The notes under the pieces are model-generated. The model did not search any database and was not told where the DNA came from. It worked only from the letters and a program-made list of their open reading frames with translations. A program made the translations under genes and the position numbers. A stretch of 38,040 nt of DNA, taken from Aquimarina pacifica. GTDB taxonomy: Bacteria > Bacteroidota > Bacteroidia > Flavobacteriales > Flavobacteriaceae. Shown one piece after another: positions 32,844 to 38,040 of the stretch (positions are counted from its first letter, which is position 1; every line of letters starts with the position of its first letter). The stretch covers positions 1-38,040 of the forward strand of contig NZ_JACC01000053.1 of assembly GCF_000520955.1 (NCBI RefSeq), written 5' to 3'.

Positions 32844-34097
32844 ATGTCATTTGAAACATTAGGATTATCCGATGCTTTGTTAAAAGCCATCGACAAAAAG
32901 GGATATAAAATACCTTCTCCCATACAAGAAAAAGCAATTCCATCAATTTTAGAAAGAAAAGATGTTTTAGCATCAGCGCAAACAGGAACTGGTAAAACAG
33001 CTGGATTTACGCTACCATTATTACAGATTTTATCAAATGGTCAGCAGCGACGTAAAAGGCCTATCCGTGCTTTGGTATTAACTCCAACAAGAGAATTAGC
33101 AGCTCAGATTTTGGATAATGTAAAGGCATATAGTGAGTTTATTGACTTGAGATCAATGGTCATTTTTGGAGGAGTAAATGCAAACCCTCAAATAAAAGCA
33201 TTAAGAAATGGTGTTGATATATTGGTAGCAACCCCAGGGCGTCTATTAGATCTTCATAGCCAAAAAGTACTTTCTCTTGCTTCGGTAGAAATTTTGGTTC
33301 TTGATGAAGCGGATCGAATGTTGGATATGGGGTTTCAGAGAGATATTAATAAAATACTAGCTCTATTACCCCAAAAACGACAAAACTTATTATTTTCTGC
33401 AACCTTCTCTAAAGAAATTAAAAAGCTTGCACATGGTATTTTGAATAATCCTGTCTGGGTAGAAGCCGCACCCGAAAATACAACTGCAGAAAAAGTTAAT
33501 CAGAAATTATATCGAGTAGACAAAAAAAGAAAAACTGAACTAATTATTAAATTAATATCAGAAGGAGATTGGCAACAGGTATTGATTTTTACGAGAACAA
33601 AACATGGGGCTAATCGCTTAAGCGAAAAATTAGTAAAAAATCATATTTCTGCTGCTGCTATTCATGGTAATAAAAGTCAAGGAGCTAGAACCAAAGCTTT
33701 AGGCGGTTTTAAAAAAGGAACAATTAGAGTGCTTGTTGCAACAGATATCGCTGCCAGAGGCCTCGATATTCCTTTACTACCACATGTTGTAAATTTTGAA
33801 CTGCCAAATGTTTCTGAGGATTATGTACACCGTATTGGAAGAACTGGAAGGGCAGGAGCAAGTGGAGAAGCTATTTCTCTTGTAAGTCAAGAAGAAACAT
33901 CTTATATAAGAGGTATTGAGAAGTTATTAGGAGAAAAGCTTCCTACTAATATTGTAGAAGGTTTTGAGCCTTCTCTAAGTACAGAAACCAATTCTAATAC
34001 CCCAAAAAGCGGCGCTCCTCGAAATCAAAAGCCACATAGAAATAATAGAAATAATAGAAATAATAGAAATAGTAAAAGAGGATCAAGAAGAAAGTAG
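32844..34097 (+). CDS. rhlE: RhlE-type DEAD-box RNA helicase
   Basis: The 417-residue product carries all DEAD-box motifs: Q motif (KGYKIPSPIQEKAIP), motif I AQTGTGKT, Ia PTRELAAQ, Ib TPGRLLD, II VLDEADRMLDMGF, III SAT, IV VLIFTRTK, V ATDIAARGLD and VI HRIGRTGRAG. The RDxxxIxxLLGEK-like end and a short basic Asn/Arg tail (NQKPHRNNRNNRNN, ending KRGSRRK) fit the RhlE group, which unwinds RNA during ribosome maturation and cold growth. The tail is encoded by a 9-base tandem repeat. A TACATTTA at 32780-32787 may be its -7 box, leaving a leader of about 50 bases. Single-gene unit with a strong terminator. Confidence 0.95.
   Translation: MSFETLGLSDALLKAIDKKGYKIPSPIQEKAIPSILERKDVLASAQTGTGKTAGFTLPLLQILSNGQQRRKRPIRALVLTPTRELAAQILDNVKAYSEFIDLRSMVIFGGVNANPQIKALRNGVDILVATPGRLLDLHSQKVLSLASVEILVLDEADRMLDMGFQRDINKILALLPQKRQNLLFSATFSKEIKKLAHGILNNPVWVEAAPENTTAEKVNQKLYRVDKKRKTELIIKLISEGDWQQVLIFTRTKHGANRLSEKLVKNHISAAAIHGNKSQGARTKALGGFKKGTIRVLVATDIAARGLDIPLLPHVVNFELPNVSEDYVHRIGRTGRAGASGEAISLVSQEETSYIRGIEKLLGEKLPTNIVEGFEPSLSTETNSNTPKSGAPRNQKPHRNNRNNRNNRNSKRGSRRK
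34041..34067 (+). repeat. Three 9-base tandem repeats inside the helicase tail
   Basis: AATAATAGA occurs three times in a row (34041-34049, 34050-34058, 34059-34067) and then decays to AATAGTAAA. Being a multiple of three it encodes repeated Asn-Asn-Arg, so slippage would lengthen or shorten the RNA-binding tail without a frameshift. Confidence 0.8.
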
Positions 34098-34112
34098 TAA
34101 TAAAATATAGTT

Positions 34113-34153
34113 AATAAAAAAGGTGGAAGTTTTTGCCTTCCACCTTTTTTATT
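34113..34153. terminator. Bidirectional intrinsic terminator between the helicase and the barrel gene
   Basis: Arms AATAAAAAAGGTGGAAG (34113-34129) and CTTCCACCTTTTTTATT (34137-34153) are perfectly complementary over 17 bases around a 7-base loop, with A- and T-tracts on both sides. It closes both converging genes. Confidence 0.94.
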
Positions 34154-34175
34154 AGTTATGTTTTAGAATATTCTT

Positions 34176-34694
34176 CTAGAAAATATAGTATCCTACAGAA
34201 ATCTGAAAATTAGAGTTCTTACCATCTACGTCTTCAACTACATCTGTAAATCCAAAATTATATCTTAACTGCCCGAAAAAAGGTCCAAATTCTACACCTG
34301 CACCTACTGCACCACTTAAGTCAAAACTTTCAGGTTCTCCTACTTCAAAATTGTCATTAACCACAAAGCCAAATTGAGGACCCGCCTCAACACTTAGAAT
34401 TTTTGCAAATTTAAGCTTGAATAGCACAGGAAGATTTAAATAATCAATATCTGTATCCTCAATTCCTTGGGCTGAATACAACAACTCGGGTTGCAGTGCT
34501 ATAGTTTCTGCTAGACTTAGCTGTACTACAGCGCCAATATGATATCCTGTTCTTCCATCTACTTGATCGCTAATGTCATCTCCATTAATTGTAGCGAGAT
34601 TAACTCCACCTTTAAAACCGAATTTGATATCTTGTGCTTTAGAGGTAATTGAAAGACCGATAAACGCAATCGCTATTAAAATTAGCTTTTTCAT
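34176..34694 (-). CDS. PorT-like outer-membrane beta-barrel protein
   Basis: The 172-residue product has a signal peptide (MKKLILIAIAFIGLSITSKA, residues 1-20) followed by alternating amphipathic strands typical of the small barrel family found throughout Bacteroidota. These include FGFKGGVNLATINGDD, YHIGAVVQLSLAETIALQPE, LNLPVLFKLKFAKILSVEAG and FGPFFGQLRYNFGFTDV, ending in the aromatic NFQISVGYYIF. Length and layout fit an eight-stranded outer-membrane barrel (porin family / PorT-like). Its specific role is unknown. An exact TATCTTTG -7 box lies 28 bases in front of the ATG, and a strong terminator follows the gene. Confidence 0.88.
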   Translation of the reverse strand: MKKLILIAIAFIGLSITSKAQDIKFGFKGGVNLATINGDDISDQVDGRTGYHIGAVVQLSLAETIALQPELLYSAQGIEDTDIDYLNLPVLFKLKFAKILSVEAGPQFGFVVNDNFEVGEPESFDLSGAVGAGVEFGPFFGQLRYNFGFTDVVEDVDGKNSNFQISVGYYIF

Positions 34695-34722
34695 AATTGT
34701 TAATTTAAGGTTTGTTTAATCT

Positions 34723-34730
34723 CAAAGATA
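34723..34730 (-). promoter_or_regulatory. Candidate -7 box of the barrel gene
   Basis: On the minus strand TATCTTTG matches TAnnTTTG exactly, 28 bases before the ATG at 34694, a normal leader distance. The matching -33 element is poor (TTTT about 20 bases further up). Confidence 0.5.
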
Positions 34731-34858
34731 GGGACTATATCCTTAATAAAAGGTTAAAATTAATATGGATATTTCAAAAATTAAGGAGGCTATTTGTATT
34801 TCTCTCAACCGTAGATTATTGTATATTCGCGGCAGATTGTAACCTATAGATATAAAAA

Positions 34859-36418
34859 TTGCAACACGAATTTACAATACAAGTATCTCCCGAAATAGCA
34901 GGGCATATGGATCGGCTAACAACAAAAGTTGCCCGGACCAATGGCATTCCTATTGACGAAATTAAACATGTACAGGTTTTAAAAAGATCGATAGATGCAC
35001 GACAAAAATCTGTAAAGATAAATTTAAAGGTGCGAGTATTTGTGAAAGAGGACTTTATTGAGGATAGGATTACATTACCTGAATATCCTGATGTTTCTAA
35101 TGCTCCTGAAGTTGTAATTATAGGAGCGGGGCCAGCGGGTTTATTTGCTGCACTGCGATGTGTTGAGTTAGGATGCAAGCCTATTGTAATCGAACGGGGA
35201 AAAGATGTTAGGAGCAGAAGAAGAGATCTTAAAGCTATTAATCGTGATCATATTGTTGATGTTGATTCTAATTATTGTTTCGGAGAAGGAGGTGCAGGCA
35301 CATACAGTGATGGTAAGCTTTATACCCGATCAAAGAAAAGAGGAGATGTACAGCGTATTTTGAAAATATTAGTTGGTTTTGGAGCTACCGATCAAATTTT
35401 GGTAGATGCACATCCTCATATAGGTACCAATAAACTGCCAGATATTATTGCTGCAATACGAGAAAAAATAGTAGAAAGAGGAGGGGTCATTAAGTTTGAA
35501 TCCCGTGTAGTAGATTTAAAAATTAAAAATCAGGAGATTAATGAAGTAGTACTTCGTGACGGAAGCTCAATTATTTCAAATAGAGTTATTTTGGCAACAG
35601 GGCACTCAGCCAGAGACATTTTTGAGTTATTATATCATAAAAAAATCGAAATCGAATCAAAACCTTTTGCTTTGGGTGTTAGAGTAGAGCATCCACAACT
35701 TTTGATAGATCAAATACAATATTCTTGCGATACGCGTAGTCCCTATTTACCACCATCACCCTATAGCGTAGTTAAGCAGGTTAATGGTAGAGGTATGTAT
35801 TCTTTTTGTATGTGTCCGGGGGGAGTTATTGCTCCTTGTGCGACGAGTCCGGGAGAGGTAGTTACAAATGGCTGGTCTCCATCAAAAAGAGATCAACCCA
35901 CGGCAAATAGTGGCATAGTCGTAGAATTACGCAGCCAAGATTTTAAGGCATTCTCTAATTATGGTCCCTTAGCGGCTATGTATTTTCAGAAAAGCATAGA
36001 GCAACAAGCGTGGCATGTAGGAGGAGAGACACAAAAAGTTCCGGCACAAAGATTAACAGATATGGTGAATAATAAAAGGTCTGAAAATCTTCCCGTTACA
36101 TCCTATAAACCAGGATTGACATCTGCTGATATGAGTGAAGTGTTTCCTAAATTCATACATAAGGTTCTACAACAAGGTTTTGTTTCTTTTAATAAAAGTA
36201 TGCGGGGATACCTAACAAATGAAGCTATTGTGCATGCTCCTGAATCAAGAACATCATCTCCTGTTCGTATCCCCAGAGATTTTAAAACATTAGAACATAT
36301 TCAGATTAAAGGATTGTATCCTTGTGGAGAAGGGGCAGGGTATGCAGGAGGTATAATTTCTGCAGCGATTGATGGCGAGAAATGTGCCCAAGCTTGTATT
36401 ACTACCATAAAAAAATAA
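34859..36418 (+). CDS. FAD-dependent oxidoreductase of the COG2509 type
   Basis: The 519-residue product starts at TTG 34859 (reads QHEFTIQVSPEIAGHM); the next in-frame ATG, at residue 17, would cut into the conserved N-terminal domain. Residues 1-75 form that domain (DEIKHVQVLKRSIDARQKSV). A Rossmann dinucleotide-binding motif GAGPAG follows (89-94) with a conserved FGEGGAGTYSDGKLYTR. Later come YSFCMCPGGVIAPC and a C-terminal FAD-contacting YPCGEGAGYAGGIISAAIDG. This is the uncharacterised FAD-dependent dehydrogenase family COG2509; the substrate is not known. It converges with the histidine kinase gene, whose stop is only 4 bases away, with no clear terminator between. Confidence 0.9.
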   Translation: MQHEFTIQVSPEIAGHMDRLTTKVARTNGIPIDEIKHVQVLKRSIDARQKSVKINLKVRVFVKEDFIEDRITLPEYPDVSNAPEVVIIGAGPAGLFAALRCVELGCKPIVIERGKDVRSRRRDLKAINRDHIVDVDSNYCFGEGGAGTYSDGKLYTRSKKRGDVQRILKILVGFGATDQILVDAHPHIGTNKLPDIIAAIREKIVERGGVIKFESRVVDLKIKNQEINEVVLRDGSSIISNRVILATGHSARDIFELLYHKKIEIESKPFALGVRVEHPQLLIDQIQYSCDTRSPYLPPSPYSVVKQVNGRGMYSFCMCPGGVIAPCATSPGEVVTNGWSPSKRDQPTANSGIVVELRSQDFKAFSNYGPLAAMYFQKSIEQQAWHVGGETQKVPAQRLTDMVNNKRSENLPVTSYKPGLTSADMSEVFPKFIHKVLQQGFVSFNKSMRGYLTNEAIVHAPESRTSSPVRIPRDFKTLEHIQIKGLYPCGEGAGYAGGIISAAIDGEKCAQACITTIKK

Positions 36419-36422
36419 AAGA

Positions 36423-37631
36423 CTAAACGCTTTTTTTTATCGAAAACTCAAACGTAGTTTGAACTTTTTCTTCTGAAAAGACATTGATAGATCCACCTAG
36501 GTTTGTGATTAGTTTTTCTACGGTTGATAATCCTATGCCATTGCCTTTATTGCCACTTCTGTCTGGTATATTAGCGGTGGTGAAAAGTTTAAAAATAGAA
36601 TCTATTTGGTCTTTTGGGATACCCATACCATTATCCGTAATTCTGAAATAGTAAAAGGCAAGATCCTCATGAATATCAATTTTTATGATAATCTGTTCTT
36701 TGTCATTATATTTTATTGAGTTACCAATGAGGTTAAAAAATATTTGTTTTAAAGCTAGTTTGTTAGTTTCTAATTCGGGGTTATTTTCTGGATAATGAAT
36801 AGTGAAATCAGGTTTGACACTCAATAATTCAACAATTTCTTTTAGTAAATTATTAATATAAAATTTTTCATGTACCGTATCAATTAAGTTATCACTCTCA
36901 TAATGATCGAGTACATCATTAATATAAGTACTCATCGTAAATGATGAGGTTTTAATGTATTCGAAATATTCGAGACTTTCTGCATTGAGTTTATCTTTTA
37001 ATAGCAGTTTTAATACATCAGTAGACATAATAATATTTGCTAATGGCATTTTCAGATCATGAGAAATTACTTTTGCAAACTCATAAAGAGAATCATTACG
37101 TTTTTCTAACTGATTTTGAATTTCTTCTAAGTCTTTATTCTTTTTATTTAATTCTAATAGAATAATTACTTGATTGGATAGTGCTTTGAGAGATTTTAAT
37201 TGCTTTTCTGACAATTGTTTTGGTTCACTATGAATAACGCAAAGGGTGCCAAGAGCAAAGCCATCCTTATCAATTAGAGGAATTCCGGCATAAAAAACAA
37301 CTAGTTTTTCTACATCGGTAAGCGGATTTTTAGAAAAACGCTCATCTGTTCTTGCATCATTAATGACAAAAGGTTTTTCAGGTTCAAGTATAGCATGTGC
37401 ACAAAAGGAAAGTTCTCTCGGTGTTTCGCAAGTACTCATTCCGTACTTTGACTTAAACCATTGTCTATTATTATCAACAAATGAAATTAATGCAATATCT
37501 GTTTCGCATAAGTGTGCAGCAAGCGTCGTAATCTCATCAAATTCTTTCTGAGGTTTTGAGTCCAGAATATTTAACGATTTTAGGGCTTCTAATCTAAATT
37601 TTTCATTTATGGGTATAGCTGCTGACATCAT
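36423..37631 (-). CDS. GAF-domain sensor histidine kinase
   Basis: The frame opens with a TTG at 37640, but ATG codons at 37631 and 37628 are better starts, giving 402 or 401 residues. The N-terminal GAF domain (residues about 15-160; FDEITTLAAHLCETDIALIS, RELSFCAHAIL, YAGIPLIDKDGFALGTLCVI) belongs to the GAF-kinase type seen widely in Bacteroidota. A short coiled coil follows, then the phosphoacceptor helix FAKVISHDLKMPLANI and a HATPase domain with N box NLIGNSIKYND, G1 DNGMGIP and G2 GNKGNGIGLSTVEKL. There are no membrane helices, so it is a cytosolic kinase sensing a small ligand, redox state or light. No response regulator lies next to it; its partner must be elsewhere. Confidence 0.92.
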   Translation of the reverse strand: MMSAAIPINEKFRLEALKSLNILDSKPQKEFDEITTLAAHLCETDIALISFVDNNRQWFKSKYGMSTCETPRELSFCAHAILEPEKPFVINDARTDERFSKNPLTDVEKLVVFYAGIPLIDKDGFALGTLCVIHSEPKQLSEKQLKSLKALSNQVIILLELNKKNKDLEEIQNQLEKRNDSLYEFAKVISHDLKMPLANIIMSTDVLKLLLKDKLNAESLEYFEYIKTSSFTMSTYINDVLDHYESDNLIDTVHEKFYINNLLKEIVELLSVKPDFTIHYPENNPELETNKLALKQIFFNLIGNSIKYNDKEQIIIKIDIHEDLAFYYFRITDNGMGIPKDQIDSIFKLFTTANIPDRSGNKGNGIGLSTVEKLITNLGGSINVFSEEKVQTTFEFSIKKSV

Positions 37632-38040
37632 CCTCTTCAAATGGTTTATTTTGAGTAATTCTTAATAAAATTAACAAAAAAAACGGAACAAATATCAATT
37701 AATTACTATCCCGTATTTATTTTATGGAGCAACCATAAAAAAAAACAATAATTTGTGTTTTTTAACTTTTTGTTAAGTATTTTTTAGTATTCTTTTGTGT
37801 TAAAATAAAGTGTGAAATTTTATTTATTTTTCAGAAATAATTAGTCATTCAGGTGTTTAAATTATATGATAGTTAAGCTATTTGTTGGTGCTAAAAATGA
37901 TAGATTTACAATAAACAATAAGAAAGTTACCAAAGGTTCATATGTATTTCTAAATTTTGTAATGTAATGAAACCTTCGTGACTTGGTAAGCATTAAAAGA
38001 AAAGGGTAAATAGGGATCATTCCAAAAAGTTGTGGTTAGA
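37632..38040. other. About 409 bases without a convincing gene at the right edge
   Basis: Very AT-rich, it carries the upstream region of the histidine kinase gene. The only open stretch of note is a 33-codon frame (37866-37967; MIVKLFVGAKNDRFTINNKK and on), which has no supporting context. A weak inverted repeat, AAGGTTCAT near 37933-37941 against ATGAAACCTT at 37967-37976, has no T-run. I see nothing else. Confidence 0.4.

Noticed and set aside
34793..34829. TTTG and TATATTCG as a promoter for the FAD oxidoreductase gene.
   Set aside because: The spacer of about 25 bases is too long and the -7 box has a mismatch at a conserved T.
36419..36445. Possible shared terminator between the converging FAD oxidoreductase and histidine kinase genes.
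   Set aside because: Only a 5-base A/G and C/T stem near the T-run; too weak to call.
37866..37967. 33-codon open frame near the right edge (MIVKLFVGAKNDRF and on).
   Set aside because: Too short, no promoter, partner or recalled homologue; such frames arise by chance in sequence this AT-rich.

Overview
The window looks like a chromosomal segment of a marine-type member of the Flavobacteriaceae (Bacteroidota). The evidence is the low G+C content, coding on both strands with almost no Shine-Dalgarno sequences, several matches to the Bacteroidota -7 promoter box TAnnTTTG, a type IX secretion (T9SS) C-terminal sorting domain, a BatA-type membrane protein, a PorT-like small beta-barrel, and Rhs proteins of the Bacteroidota type ending their shell in ELEGLE. 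I cannot name the species.  Region 1 (about 1-15300) is accessory in character. On the minus strand, a tightly packed operon encodes an exported fibre-like protein with YadA-head-like repeats (8109-9647), two consecutive exported Rhs/YD-repeat proteins (4488-8102 and 755-4480), and a lipoprotein overlapping the end of the last Rhs gene (91-765). The last Rhs protein ends, after a normal Rhs core, in a variable domain of about 243 residues. That domain carries an L,D-transpeptidase-like (Tlde1/DUF2778-like) His/Cys motif, so it is probably a peptidoglycan-directed toxin, and the lipoprotein is a natural immunity candidate. Divergently, on the plus strand, lie an ECF-like sigma factor (10058-10672), an overlapping single-pass membrane protein with an anti-sigma-like N-terminus and a TPR-like C-terminus (10665-11420), and a large exported TPR-CHAT protease anchored by a C-terminal membrane helix (12015-15275). 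The 410-base divergent junction holds a 19-base palindrome and two hairpins. I infer an envelope-sensing circuit in which a periplasmic CHAT protease could control an ECF sigma factor; this is the most interesting candidate system here.  Region 2 (15500-24700) is mostly housekeeping: a small secreted basic repeat protein, UvrA, a second ECF sigma factor followed by an unlisted 48-residue small protein, endonuclease III, a Bcp-type peroxiredoxin, a conserved protein of unknown function, and an MBL-fold hydrolase paired with a membrane-anchored protein. Clear intrinsic terminators separate several of these units.  Region 3 (24700-32600) is minus strand. It contains a T9SS-secreted protein in which GDPD sequence is nested inside a phytase-like domain. 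This is followed upstream by a compact cluster: BatA/VWA membrane protein, dihydroorotase-like protein lacking its metal-binding histidines, DUF4870-like membrane protein, phospholipase/carboxylesterase-type hydrolase and GNAT acetyltransferase.  Region 4 (32800-38040) carries a RhlE-type DEAD-box helicase, an outer-membrane beta-barrel protein, a COG2509-type FAD-dependent oxidoreductase and a GAF-domain histidine kinase, ending in about 400 bases with no convincing gene. No rRNA, tRNA, CRISPR array, insertion sequence or integrase was seen.
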